DNA of 64,000 nucleotides, taken from the NCBI RefSeq assembly GCF_040645615.1, contig NZ_JBEYYO010000004.1:1-64000 (forward strand), written 5' to 3'. The notes beneath the pieces are model-generated. The model searched no databases, was not told the origin of the DNA, and was given only the letters and a program-made list of their open reading frames with translations. Of this stretch, positions 1 through 8,271 are shown in pieces. The position numbers and the translations under genes were made by a program. The first letter of the stretch is position 1. Each line of letters opens with the position of its first letter. This stretch comes from Glycomyces sp040645615 (GTDB taxonomy: Bacteria > Actinomycetota > Actinomycetes > Mycobacteriales > Micromonosporaceae).

Positions 1-60
1 TACCAACCAAACCACTCGACGACCTAGCGCCTCATCGCCTGGCCGGCCCACACGCTGACC

Positions 61-222
61 ATCCAAACACCCTGTTGAGTTCTCAAACAACACGCCACCA
101 CAAAGAAACCACCCACACAAGGATTTATTCTCCGCCGAAGCAACCTCGCAACTCTAACAGTCTCAGACCGCTTTGCAAACTTCAGGTCGATTAACCTGTG
201 TCACACACGATCGAGCCTCTAG
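61..222 (-). promoter_or_regulatory. Promoters and leader of a leftward rRNA operon
   Basis: Read on the minus strand, this segment has a -35 TTGCAA (178-173), a 16-nt spacer and a -10 TAGAGT (156-151). A second, similar unit lies upstream with -10 TAGAGG at 221-216, and the two share the string TCTGAGACT. Downstream, at 87-75, is TTTGAGAACTCAA, a motif typical of actinobacterial rRNA leaders and spacers. Tandem promoters plus this motif suggest that a 16S gene starts just beyond the left edge. The rRNA itself is not in the window, so this is an inference from leader signals. Confidence 0.6.
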
Positions 223-601
223 TGAGTCTCAGAGATACCCGCGATTCAGCTTCCGGACCGCGCCAAAACTTCTGTGAGTCTGTCGCTGGTCTCCGGCGGC
301 TTCCGGACCGGCCTTCTCGGCTGTTCCGTTCCCCCGCGGGCAAAGACAACATTACACGGCTTCTGAGGGCACGGAACAGGGGGGTCCCCTTTCCGAGCGA
401 AGCCGCGTTGAGCTGCGGCGATATCGCTGCGACGCAATCCGATCCGCGAACCGGGGCGCTTGCGAGGTCCTGGTTCGAACCTACGGGAGGGGTACGACAT
501 CCACGGGGCACCGAGATGAACGCTCGGCACCTAAGGAGGAAGGAGGGAAGGGCGGATGCGGGGCGGGGGCTCCGCGCGGGGGCGGTCTCGGTGGGTACGG
601 A
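223..601. other. Non-coding stretch upstream of the rRNA promoters
   Basis: No reading frame here has a credible start, ribosome site or recognisable protein. A 12-base direct repeat (GCTTCCGGACCG at 249-260 and 299-310, 50 bp apart) and a possible third leftward promoter (TTCCGT, 16 nt, TAATGT near 350-380) suggest upstream rRNA promoter DNA. Nothing else is visible. Confidence 0.4.
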
Positions 602-639
602 AAAGGGCCGGCCCCGTCTTTCGACGGGGCCGGCCCTTT
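602..639 (-). terminator. Terminator of the rplU-rpmA transcript
   Basis: Perfect 17-bp inverted repeat (arms 602-618 and 623-639, loop TTTC) with A/T-rich arm ends, directly after the rpmA stop. It can work in both directions. Confidence 0.85.
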
Positions 640-667
640 CATGCTTTCGAGCGTCAACGCCCGGTGG

Positions 668-934
668 TTACGCCGCCTCGGTCTGGGCCGGGACGATGTT
701 CACCAGTTTGCGGTTGCGCTTGGTGGAGAACAGGACCACGCCTTCGGCGAGGGCGAAGAGGGTGTCGTCGCCGCCGCGGCCGACGAGCTCGCCCGGGTGG
801 TACTTGGTGCCGCGCTGACGGATGAGGATCTCGCCCGCGCTGACGTGCTGACCGCCGAAGCGCTTGACACCAAGTCGCTTGGAGTTGGAGTCACGCCCGT
901 TGCGGGAGCTGGATGCGCCCTTTTTGTGTGCCAT
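668..934 (-). CDS. rpmA: 50S ribosomal protein L27
   Basis: An 88-residue protein of the normal L27 length, starting MAHKKGASSSRNGRDS and continuing with the conserved KRFGGQ and RQRGTKYHPG segments. L27 sits near the peptidyl-transferase centre of the 50S subunit, where its N-terminal tail contacts tRNA. The gene follows rplU after an 11-nt gap on the same strand, the usual bacterial rplU-rpmA order. The GTPase gene obgE, which often comes next, is absent; a strong terminator and then rRNA promoter DNA follow instead. Confidence 0.98.
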   Translation of the reverse strand: MAHKKGASSSRNGRDSNSKRLGVKRFGGQHVSAGEILIRQRGTKYHPGELVGRGGDDTLFALAEGVVLFSTKRNRKLVNIVPAQTEAA

Positions 935-945
935 TCTTCAACCCC

Positions 946-1245
946 TTACTTGGTGATGCCGGTGACCTTGACGAGGGTCAACGGCTGGCGGTGACCCTGT
1001 CGCTTGTGGTAGCCGGTCTTGTTCTTGTACTTGTGGATCTTGATCTTCGGGCCCTTGGTGTGCTCGAGAAGTTCACCGCTCACCGTGACGCCAGAGGCGT
1101 CGGTGACCACAGTGCCTTCGTCGACGAGCAACACCGCAGGCAGCGTAAGCGTGTCGCCAGGGGCGCCCTGAAGCTTCTCGACTTCGAGGACGTCTCCCTC
1201 GGCGACCTTGTACTGCTTTCCGCCAGTCTTGACGATTGCGTACAT
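946..1245 (-). CDS. rplU: 50S ribosomal protein L21
   Basis: A 99-residue L21 starting MYAIVKTGGKQYKV, with the C-terminal KNKTGYHKRQGHRQ RNA-binding segment. It binds 23S rRNA in the 50S subunit together with L20. A longer in-frame extension upstream exists, but the ATG at 1245 matches the family start and is preceded by AAGGAG. It is the first gene of a two-gene operon with rpmA, and a structured leader upstream may control it. Confidence 0.98.
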   Translation of the reverse strand: MYAIVKTGGKQYKVAEGDVLEVEKLQGAPGDTLTLPAVLLVDEGTVVTDASGVTVSGELLEHTKGPKIKIHKYKNKTGYHKRQGHRQPLTLVKVTGITK

Positions 1246-1466
1246 GTCGACGCGGTCTCCTTGGGTCCTCCCCGGTGCGGGGAAATGAGTTCCCCGCAGG
1301 GGAACGGTGTCTGTCAAATTTCGCGGTGTCACGCACCGTGCCAACTCCGGCGTCGCGAACGTCGCCTGGGCTGGCCCGCCGATCGAGCTCCGCGTTCGTC
1401 CCCGCGTGCGCGGGGAGCAAAAGCTGAGGGCTCTATAGGCCGCTCACTAGGGTACGTCATGTACCC
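1246..1466 (-). promoter_or_regulatory. rplU promoter and structured leader
   Basis: Minus-strand -35 ATGACG (1460-1455), a 17-nt spacer and -10 TATAGA (1437-1432). A palindrome GGGTAC-N5-GTACCC (1450-1466) overlaps the -35. The leader of about 180 nt contains two perfect hairpins: CCCCGCG/CGCGGGG (1400-1415) and GTTCCCC-GCA-GGGGAAC (1289-1305). Such leaders often serve ribosomal-protein autocontrol, but whether this one does is an inference. Confidence 0.5.
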
Positions 1467-1489
1467 GCAGGTTTCCGAATCGGGCCGGG

Positions 1490-1525
1490 CCCGAGGCCAC
1501 GAACGTCACAGTCCGCGGCCTCGGG
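1490..1525 (-). terminator. Hairpin after rne
   Basis: Arms CCCGAGGCC (1490-1498) and GGCCTCGGG (1517-1525) with an 18-nt loop lie right after the rne stop codon. There is no T-run, so this is either a factor-dependent terminator or an end-protecting stem. Confidence 0.5.
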
Positions 1526-1529
1526 AGGC

Positions 1530-4046
1530 CTACTCGGCTGCCGGGGCGTCCGCTCGCGCGTCGGCTCCGGGTTCCGCCTCGTCAGAGGACGCGGCGGGAG
1601 TCTGGTTCTCGGCCTGGACCTCGGCGGCGTCGGCGGGGACGGCGTCCTCGGTCGCGGCCGCTTCGTTCACCGGCTCGGCCTCGACGACCGGACGGTCGGA
1701 CTCGACCGGCTTGGTGCCCGCGATCGGCTCGGCGGTCTCGTCGACGATGTCGACGCCGTCTTCGTCGTGCTCGTGGCGGGAGGCGGCGATCTTGGCCGTC
1801 TCGGCCGCGGCCGACTTCGGGGACTCGGACTTGTCCTGCTGCTTCTTCTGCTGCTGGCCGGACTTGCCCTTGTCCTTCTTCTTCTTGCCGCCGCCCTGGT
1901 TCTGCTGCTGGTTCTGGCCTTGGCCCGCGTTGCCGCCGCCTCCGCCGTTGCCCTTCTTGCGGGTGTTCCCCAGGATCTCGTCGGTGTGGACGATGACCCC
2001 GCGGCCCTTGCAGTGGTCACACGGCTCGGAGAACGCCTCGATGAGGCCCTGGCCGACCCGCTTGCGGGTCATCTGCACCAGGCCCAGCGAGGTGACCTCG
2101 GTGACCTGGTGCTTGGTGCGGTCCCGGCCGAGGCACTCGGTCAGGCGCCGCAGCACCAGGTCGCGGTTCGACTCCAGGACCATGTCGATGAAGTCGATGA
2201 CGATGATGCCGCCGATGTCGCGCAGGCGCAGCTGGCGCACGATCTCCTCGGCCGCCTCCAGGTTGTTCCTGGTGACGGTCTCTTCGAGGTTCCCGCCCTC
2301 GCCGGTGAAGCGACCGGTGTTGACGTCGATCACGGTCATCGCCTCGGTGCGGTCGATGACCAGCGACCCGCCCGAAGGCAGGTAGACCTTGCGGTCGAGG
2401 GCCTTGAGCAGCTGCTCGTCGACGCGCATCTCGGCGAACACGTCCTTCGTGCCGGTGTGGCGCTTGAGCCGCGGCAAGAGCTCGGGCGAGACCGACTCCA
2501 GGTACTTGTGGATCTCGTCGTACGCCTCGTCGCCTTCGACCAGGAGCTCCTTGAAGTCCTCGTTGAAGACGTCGCGGACCACGCGGATCAGCACGTCGGG
2601 CTCGGAGTGCAGCACCGCGGGGGCGCTGCTCTTCTTGGACTTGGCCTGGATCTCCTCCCACTCGATCTGGAGTCGGGAGATGTCGCGGGCCAGCTCCTCG
2701 GGCCCGGCGCCCTCGGCGGCGGTGCGCACGATGACGCCCGCGCTCTCGGGCACGAGCTTCTTGAGCGCCGCGCGCAGGCGGGTGCGCTCGCGGTCGGGGA
2801 GCTTGCGGGAGATCCCCGAGGCGTTGCCGCCGGGGACGTAGACCAGGTGGCGGCCCGAGAGGGCGACGTGGCTGGTCAGGCGGGCGCCCTTGTGGCCGAC
2901 CGGGTCCTTGGTGACCTGGACGAGCACGGGGTCGCCGGGCTTGAGGGCCTGTTCGATGGAGCGGGCCTTCCCGGCCAGGCCGGTCGCGTCCCAGTTCACC
3001 TCACCTGCGTACAGCACGGCGTTGCGGCCGCGGCCGATGTCGACGAACGCGGCCTCCATGCTGGGGAGCACGTTCTGGACCTTGCCGAGGTAGACGTTCC
3101 CGACCAGGCCCTGCGCGCCCGACTTGGACACGTAGTGCTCGGCGAGGATGCCGTCCTCGAGGACGGCGGCCTGGGCGCGGCCGCTGCGGACGCGCACCAC
3201 CATCTGGCGCTCGACCGCTTCGCGGCGGGCGAGGAACTCGGCCTCGCTCACGACCTGGACGCGGCCGCGGCCGGACTTGCGGCCGTCGCGGCGGCGCTGC
3301 CGCTTCGCTTCGAGGCGGGTCGACCCGGAGACGCCGCGCACTTCCTCGTTGGAGGAGGTGCGGCGCTGCGGGGTGCGGACCTTGACCACGACTTCGGCGT
3401 CGTCCTCGGAGTCGTCCGAGCGCGAGGAGCGGTCGGAGTCTTCAGAGCCGGCGCGGCGGCGACGGCGACGGCGGCGACGGGTCACCTCGGGTCCGTCGGA
3501 CCCGGATTCCTCGTCGTCCTCGTCCTCCGCGTCGTCCTCGTCGGAGTCGCCTTCGTCGTCGGCGGCGCCGTCGACGCCCTTGCCGCGGCCTCGGCCCCGG
3601 CGTCCGCGACGGCCCCGGCGCCGGCGACCGGCCTCGGAGTCGTCATCGTCGTCGAACTCGTCGTCGAAGTCCTCGGCCTCGGGCGCTTCGGCCTTGGGCT
3701 CGGGCTTGTCGGCGGCGCCCTTGTCGGCGTTCCGGTTCTCGGAGCGGTTGCGCGTGCGCTTGCGCGACGGCTGCTGCTCCTGCTGGGGCTGGGCCTTCTT
3801 GGCCTGCGTCTTCTTGGCAGCGCGCTTGGGCTCGGGCTCGTCGTCGTGGTCGCGACGGGAATCGGCCTTGGGCTCGGCGGCCTTGGGCTGCGCCTTCGGG
3901 GGCGGGGCGAACATCGGCGCGGCGGTCGCCGGGGCGGCGGAGCGGGGACGCTCCGTGCGCTGGGACTCGTCGGGCTTGGGTTTCTGGGGAGCCATGAAGG
4001 TGACTGCGATGGGCGGCACCTGTTCGCGCGGCTCGTTATCGCGCAT
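1530..4046 (-). CDS. rne: Ribonuclease E/G
   Basis: Endoribonuclease for mRNA decay and rRNA/tRNA maturation; 838 residues from the chosen ATG at 4046, which has GGAG 10 nt upstream. The first 280 or so residues are low-complexity, with acidic (D/E) and Arg-rich blocks. An S1 RNA-binding domain follows (about 285-370). The catalytic core carries IDVNTG (near 573) and IDFIDM (near 616), whose aspartates bind the metal. A zinc-link CDHCKGRG sits near 677, then a Gly/Gln/Lys-rich and acidic tail. As in other actinobacteria, the catalytic core lies in the middle of the protein with disordered scaffolds on both sides. A longer in-frame start at 4214 exists but lacks a good ribosome site. The family assignment is secure; the exact start is not. 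Confidence 0.93.
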   Translation of the reverse strand: MRDNEPREQVPPIAVTFMAPQKPKPDESQRTERPRSAAPATAAPMFAPPPKAQPKAAEPKADSRRDHDDEPEPKRAAKKTQAKKAQPQQEQQPSRKRTRNRSENRNADKGAADKPEPKAEAPEAEDFDDEFDDDDDSEAGRRRRGRRGRRGRGRGKGVDGAADDEGDSDEDDAEDEDDEESGSDGPEVTRRRRRRRRRAGSEDSDRSSRSDDSEDDAEVVVKVRTPQRRTSSNEEVRGVSGSTRLEAKRQRRRDGRKSGRGRVQVVSEAEFLARREAVERQMVVRVRSGRAQAAVLEDGILAEHYVSKSGAQGLVGNVYLGKVQNVLPSMEAAFVDIGRGRNAVLYAGEVNWDATGLAGKARSIEQALKPGDPVLVQVTKDPVGHKGARLTSHVALSGRHLVYVPGGNASGISRKLPDRERTRLRAALKKLVPESAGVIVRTAAEGAGPEELARDISRLQIEWEEIQAKSKKSSAPAVLHSEPDVLIRVVRDVFNEDFKELLVEGDEAYDEIHKYLESVSPELLPRLKRHTGTKDVFAEMRVDEQLLKALDRKVYLPSGGSLVIDRTEAMTVIDVNTGRFTGEGGNLEETVTRNNLEAAEEIVRQLRLRDIGGIIVIDFIDMVLESNRDLVLRRLTECLGRDRTKHQVTEVTSLGLVQMTRKRVGQGLIEAFSEPCDHCKGRGVIVHTDEILGNTRKKGNGGGGGNAGQGQNQQQNQGGGKKKKDKGKSGQQQKKQQDKSESPKSAAAETAKIAASRHEHDEDGVDIVDETAEPIAGTKPVESDRPVVEAEPVNEAAATEDAVPADAAEVQAENQTPAASSDEAEPGADARADAPAAE

Positions 4047-4373
4047 ACGAAATAATCTCCATTCCAGCCGCCGCCCGGGCGCGTGATGCTTTTGCATCCG
4101 CTGCCGCACGGGCGCGGCATCAGCAGTGCGGTCCTCCCGATGTGGCGAGACCGGTGTCCGGCTCGCTTCGCCTAGGAGGCTCGCGAGCCTGGTTCCGGCG
4201 CTGTAAAGATCCATGCCGTTCGGGCCGCACTGAAAGCCTCAACTCGCGCTGGGGAAACACCTCTGCCCCAGCCGAGTCGTCAAGTCCGTCGCCGTCGTGA
4301 GGGGCGCGGACAGGACATCTCCGGGTCGCACCATACGTAGCTGTGTGCGGTACGACAAGGTCGAGTATCGCAC
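4047..4373 (-). promoter_or_regulatory. Long rne leader and putative promoter
   Basis: A GATACT -10-like box inside GTGCGATACTCGAC (4373-4360) would give a 5' leader of about 315 nt before rne. The same 14-mer occurs upstream of eccC (30719-30706). In E. coli a long rne leader mediates autoregulation by RNase E; a similar role here is an inference. Confidence 0.4.
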
Positions 4374-4521
4374 ACTCTGCGTCATTCACCGAACAGGTCG
4401 TCAAGCTGGTGCCCTCCCTCTCAGTGGGGGCGCGCCTGCGCAGGCCTGAGAACCGGTGGACGGCGCGGGGCACGATCGGGTGAGAAAAGCGCGACGTCTC
4501 GTGTTTGGCACGGTCGGAGCG

Positions 4522-4550
4522 TGGCTCGTGTCCCATGTACTCGATAGGCT
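4522..4550 (+). promoter_or_regulatory. Promoter of the 4604 gene
   Basis: TGGCTC (4522-4527), a 17-nt spacer and TAGGCT (4545-4550). It lies 54 bp before the GTG start and diverges from the rne promoter. Confidence 0.45.
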
Positions 4551-4603
4551 GTGGGTCGGCGCGAGCAGCCCCATAGACAAGGAAGAGGACCATCGCACTC
4601 CAG

Positions 4604-5287
4604 GTGATCGACTCCGACGAGACCCAGGAACCCCGGGCCGACGGCAAGCCGTCGACCTACCAGGGGAGGCACCGCGGTGCCGACCGGCTGCGGCAGCTCG
4701 CCAGCGCCGGGTGGGCGCTGGGTGTGGTGATCGTCCTGCTCGCGGGCGGCGGCGCGGTGCTGTTCTGGCTCACGGGCGGGGACGACGAGGAGCCGCCGGT
4801 GGAGGCGGGGAAGATCGGCGACCTGTGCGAGCTGGTGGTCGATCCCGAGCTGCTGGGTCCTTGGGCCGACACCGAGCAGGCGCGCACGCCCGCGGAGCGC
4901 TCTGAGGAGAAGGTGCGCACGTTCGACTGCACGTATTCGGCGGAGTACACGGGCGCTGACGCGTACCGGTTGGTGACGGTGTTCGCTTCGACGCAGGTGT
5001 TCGAGACCGAGGGCAAGGCGCGGGCGGCGTTCGCCGGGGTGCTGGACTTCGAGGCGTCGGAGGGCCACGCGACCTCGCCGGTGGGCGGGGTCGGTGATCA
5101 GGCGGTGTCGGCGGTGCTGGCCGAGGGCGAGGAGACCGAGGTGCGGGTGCATTCGCAGGACTCGAACGCCACGGTGAGCTTGAACCTGTTCTTCACGGGG
5201 GTGGCTCCGGAGGGGGCCGAGGTGGGGCGGTTGGCGGAGGAGCTGACGGCGGGTCTGGTCGACGCGCTCCCCCGGGCTTCGAATTAG
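4604..5287 (+). CDS. Membrane-anchored protein with secreted domain (family A)
   Basis: A 227-residue protein of unknown function. It has a short polar N-terminus (1-33), one transmembrane helix (about 34-57) and an acidic extracellular domain with two cysteines (in GDLCELVVDP and FDCTYSA), probably a disulfide. GTG at 4604 is the first start after an in-frame stop at 4574. The next gene encodes the same architecture with matching landmarks (CSLV, then SCALTY), so the two are paralogues or a functional pair. The fold recalls the DUF3558-type secreted domains of actinobacteria, but this is only a resemblance of layout. Confidence 0.75.
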   Translation: MIDSDETQEPRADGKPSTYQGRHRGADRLRQLASAGWALGVVIVLLAGGGAVLFWLTGGDDEEPPVEAGKIGDLCELVVDPELLGPWADTEQARTPAERSEEKVRTFDCTYSAEYTGADAYRLVTVFASTQVFETEGKARAAFAGVLDFEASEGHATSPVGGVGDQAVSAVLAEGEETEVRVHSQDSNATVSLNLFFTGVAPEGAEVGRLAEELTAGLVDALPRASN

Positions 5288-5363
5288 GCGGAGCCCCTTT
5301 AAGCTGACCGTGTCGCTCTCGGCGTCAAGTCGACACGCCGGGAATCATTCGCGGAGGATCATT

Positions 5364-6569
5364 GTGAGCGCCAATTCACCGTTCGGCCCGGGTTATGACG
5401 AGCAGCCCGAAGACGGGGCGCGTACTGGTCAGTGGCGGCCGCGGGCCGGCGGGCCGCAGGGCGATCCTCAGGGTCGGCGTCCGGGTCCGCAGGGTGAGCC
5501 GCAGCGCGGTCAAGGCCGCGGGTACGGCCAGCCGCAGGGCGGTCAGCGTCCGATGCCGCAGGCGGGGCGGCCTTCGCCTCAGGCCGGTGGAGCGCCTCGG
5601 GCCGGTGGGCCTTCGGCGGGCGGGCCTTCGGCGGGCAGGCCGCAGCCGGGTCCGTATCAGTCTCCGCAGCATCAGTCGCCGCAGCCTGGCGGGTATGAGT
5701 CGCGTCAGCCGTCGGGTCCTGTGACGGGTTCGACGCCGCGCACCGACCCCGGGCGCGGCAGGGAGTACCGGCCGAGTCCGGACTCGGAGGGCACGCGTGA
5801 GCACCAGGTGGAGCCGTTCGAGGAGGCCGCGTTCGCCGACGACGGCGGGCAGAGCGAGTGGGGCGGCGGTTCGGATTCGACCGCGAGCGGGCGGCTGGGG
5901 TACATGCCCAAGGAGCGGCGCCGCTCGGATTTCCAGAAGGTGCGCAGCCGGGCCCGCAAGTCGAGCCCGTGGCCGAAGATCCTGATCGGGGTCGTGGTGC
6001 TGGCGCTGGTCGGCGGGGGCGTGTGGTGGTTGATGAACCGCCCGGCGTCGGAGGGCCCTGGGGACGAGGCCGGTTCGGGTCTGACGTATTCGGGCAGCGA
6101 GGAGCCGTGTTCGCTGGTGGACGCGGGCCCGTTGGAGTCGTATGTGGACGGCACCGAGCCGGAGGCCGTCGCCGCCGGTGAGCAGAAGAACAGCGGGTGG
6201 GTGCAGTCGTGCGCTCTGACGTACGGCTCGCCGGAGCAGGCCTTGGCGCTGCTCGAGGTGGAGACGACGGTCTACGAGACCGATGCGCGGGCGAGTGTCA
6301 GCTACGAGTTGAGCACGCGCGAGATCGGCGAGATGGTGTCGCCGTGGACGCTGGTCGAGCCCGCCCCCGAGGTCGGCGACGAGGCCGCGGCCGTGGTGCG
6401 GATTCCCGAGGAGGGCGGCACCTCGAACTATCAGCTGCACTTGCAGGACGACAACGTCTACCTGGTGGTGCGCCTGTCGCTGGCCGACGGCGCGGGCCTG
6501 GACCAGCAGGGCTTGACGGATCTGACTTCTGAACTGGCGCAGTCGTACTTGGACAACCTGCGCGGTTGA
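5364..6569 (+). CDS. Pro/Gly-rich membrane-anchored protein (family A paralogue)
   Basis: A 401-residue protein; GTG at 5364 with GGAGG 6 nt upstream decides the start. Residues 1-200 are a disordered, Pro/Gly/Gln/Arg-rich cytoplasmic region, followed by a Lys/Arg patch, one transmembrane helix (about 203-226) and an extracellular domain. That domain has two cysteines (EPCSLVDAG, QSCALTYGS) that align with those of the upstream gene. The gap to the preceding gene is 76 bp and may hold its own -10 (TTAAGCT near 5300). Function is unknown. The Pro-rich tail resembles those of other membrane proteins in this ESX-bearing region. Confidence 0.75.
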   Translation: MSANSPFGPGYDEQPEDGARTGQWRPRAGGPQGDPQGRRPGPQGEPQRGQGRGYGQPQGGQRPMPQAGRPSPQAGGAPRAGGPSAGGPSAGRPQPGPYQSPQHQSPQPGGYESRQPSGPVTGSTPRTDPGRGREYRPSPDSEGTREHQVEPFEEAAFADDGGQSEWGGGSDSTASGRLGYMPKERRRSDFQKVRSRARKSSPWPKILIGVVVLALVGGGVWWLMNRPASEGPGDEAGSGLTYSGSEEPCSLVDAGPLESYVDGTEPEAVAAGEQKNSGWVQSCALTYGSPEQALALLEVETTVYETDARASVSYELSTREIGEMVSPWTLVEPAPEVGDEAAAVVRIPEEGGTSNYQLHLQDDNVYLVVRLSLADGAGLDQQGLTDLTSELAQSYLDNLRG

Positions 6570-6579
6570 CGGCGTTAAG

Positions 6580-6610
6580 AAAGGGGGCGGGCCTCGGGCC
6601 CGCCCCCTTT
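6580..6610. terminator. Bidirectional terminator
   Basis: Perfect 14-bp stem (6580-6593 and 6597-6610, loop TCG) with AAA/TTT ends between two convergent genes. Confidence 0.9.
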
Positions 6611-6621
6611 CGCGTCGTCGC

Positions 6622-8271
6622 TCAGTAGGTTCGCATCGGCGCGCCGAACATCTGCGCTTCGATGGAGGTCGGGGCGCACCAGAGGTAACGCTCCTTCTGG
6701 CCCTTGCGGAGCATGGCGATCATGTCGTCGTGCAGCATCTGGAGCCATTGCAGCACTTCTTGGTTGACGCGGATCGCCGAGCGCGCGATGGCGGCCTCTT
6801 CGGCGGTGAGCCGCTGGAGGACGGTCATGTGCGCTTCGCCGGTGAGTTCGTCGGCGTAGTTGGTCAGGCGCGGCAGGACCGTGAGCTGGGTGCGCCAGGG
6901 GCCGAGGACCGGCTTGGTCTGGGAGCCCTGCTCGCCCACGTCGTAGACGTAGAGCGCCGGGGAGTGCTGGCTGGCCTCGACGGTGACGGGCTGGTCGCCG
7001 TGGAGGACCGCGAGGCGGTCGTTGCGGCCGGTGGCCGACTCGCCGAGCCCGTTCCACTCCTGGGGGCGGGTGGTGCACACCGCGACGCGGGTGCCGATCG
7101 CCAAGGCGCGGAAGACCAGCAGGCGGGCGAGGTACACGCCGCCGATGAGGTTGATGCGGGTCTCCTCGGGCCGGAAGAACGGCGCGACGACGGGGATCTG
7201 CTCGGCGTCGCGGCCGATGACCAGGCCCGAAGGCGGGCTGGCGGAGGTCATGAGCTCCAGGGCCCGCGGGGTGGGGATCTGCGGCGCGGACTTGATCGCT
7301 TCGATCGCTTTGCCGGCGTCCCTTGCGGTCTCGACGGCGCGGTCGGTGACCGGGAGGCCGTAGACGGTGCCTTCGGTGGGTCCGGCCGAGACCTGGGAGA
7401 CGCCGAAGAGGCCCGCCGAGGTCGGCATGGAGCTGACGGGGCCGCCGGTGACCGGGTTCGCGCCCGCGCCGGAGTAGGGCATCCCTGAGTACGGCTGGGC
7501 CGAGGCGGGCTGCGCGGAGTAGGGCTGGCCCGAGACCGGGCTCGGGCTGCCCGAGACCGGGTGGCCCGAAACGGGTTGGGCAGACACGGGCGCGGCCGAC
7601 ACCGGGGCCGCGGAGGGCTGCACGGGCGGTTGGCTCGGCTGCACCGCGGGCTGCTGGCCGGTCGGCGGACCGGCCGGGTACTGCTGTGCCGGAGGCTGAC
7701 TCGGCTGCACGGGAGGCTGCGCCGGGCGCTGCTGCTGCGAGGGCGGCTGGGCCCGCGGCGCGGGGGGCTGCGGCGGCTGCACGGCCGGACGCTGCGGCGG
7801 TTGCGGCTGCTGGTACTGCGGACCGGCCGGGGGCTGCGCGGGGCGCATCTCCGGCGGACGCGGGGTCTGCTGCTGCGGCGACTGCTGCGGAGCGGGCGGC
7901 TGGGGAGGCTGCTGGGGGGACTGCTGCGGCTTCGGGACCCCGGCGCGGGCGCCGTAGACCGCGGGCCTGGCGGGCTGTCCGCCGGGCGGAGTGGGCGGTT
8001 GCGCTCCCGTCCGGTTCGGCTGCGCGGCACCGTAGACGGCGCCCTGCTGACCGGTCTGGCCCGGGCGCTGCGGCGAACCGCCGCCCGCCGAGGGCGTGCC
8101 GCGATTGACCTTGAGGGTGCCGCCGTTCTCGTCGTCGACCGGAGCCTGCGGGGCCGAGCCCTGCTTCTCCTCCTCGTCCTCGGAGTGCCGACCGCCGCCG
8201 TAGCCGCCGCCCTGGTACGTGCCGCCCTGGTAGTTGCCGCCGCCGTAGACGTTGCCGTTCCGGTCGCTCAT
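6622..8271 (-). CDS. ESX-linked Pro/Gln-rich protein coupled to eccE
   Basis: A 549-residue protein of unknown function. It has a Gly/Tyr-rich start (MSDRNGNVYGGGNY), a very long Pro/Gln/Ala/Ser-rich region (about 80-300) with repeated PVSG and PYSG units, and a folded C-terminal part (about 305-549) with conserved-looking segments such as VIGRDAEQIPVVAPFF and FGAPMRTY. Its ATG at 8271 overlaps the eccE stop (ATGA), so the two are translationally coupled and probably act together. A longer open frame upstream is only the shadow of eccE. The C-terminal domain may be a cytoplasmic partner of the secretion machine; this is inferred from coupling only. Confidence 0.82.
   Translation of the reverse strand: MSDRNGNVYGGGNYQGGTYQGGGYGGGRHSEDEEEKQGSAPQAPVDDENGGTLKVNRGTPSAGGGSPQRPGQTGQQGAVYGAAQPNRTGAQPPTPPGGQPARPAVYGARAGVPKPQQSPQQPPQPPAPQQSPQQQTPRPPEMRPAQPPAGPQYQQPQPPQRPAVQPPQPPAPRAQPPSQQQRPAQPPVQPSQPPAQQYPAGPPTGQQPAVQPSQPPVQPSAAPVSAAPVSAQPVSGHPVSGSPSPVSGQPYSAQPASAQPYSGMPYSGAGANPVTGGPVSSMPTSAGLFGVSQVSAGPTEGTVYGLPVTDRAVETARDAGKAIEAIKSAPQIPTPRALELMTSASPPSGLVIGRDAEQIPVVAPFFRPEETRINLIGGVYLARLLVFRALAIGTRVAVCTTRPQEWNGLGESATGRNDRLAVLHGDQPVTVEASQHSPALYVYDVGEQGSQTKPVLGPWRTQLTVLPRLTNYADELTGEAHMTVLQRLTAEEAAIARSAIRVNQEVLQWLQMLHDDMIAMLRKGQKERYLWCAPTSIEAQMFGAPMRTY

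Noticed and set aside
455..500. tRNA-like TTCGAAC loop
   Set aside because: GGTTCGAACC resembles a T-loop, but the flanking 5-bp stem does not pair and no acceptor or anticodon arms can be built.
198..818. Open frames of 206 residues (plus) and about 100 residues (minus) in the first 800 bp
   Set aside because: No ribosome site, protein-unlike Arg/Pro/Ser composition and overlap with rpmA and its terminator. The DNA is better explained as rRNA promoter region.
1767..4055. 762-residue open frame antisense to rne
   Set aside because: Shadow of a G/C-rich, repetitive gene; Leu/Gly/Val-only composition and no ribosome site.
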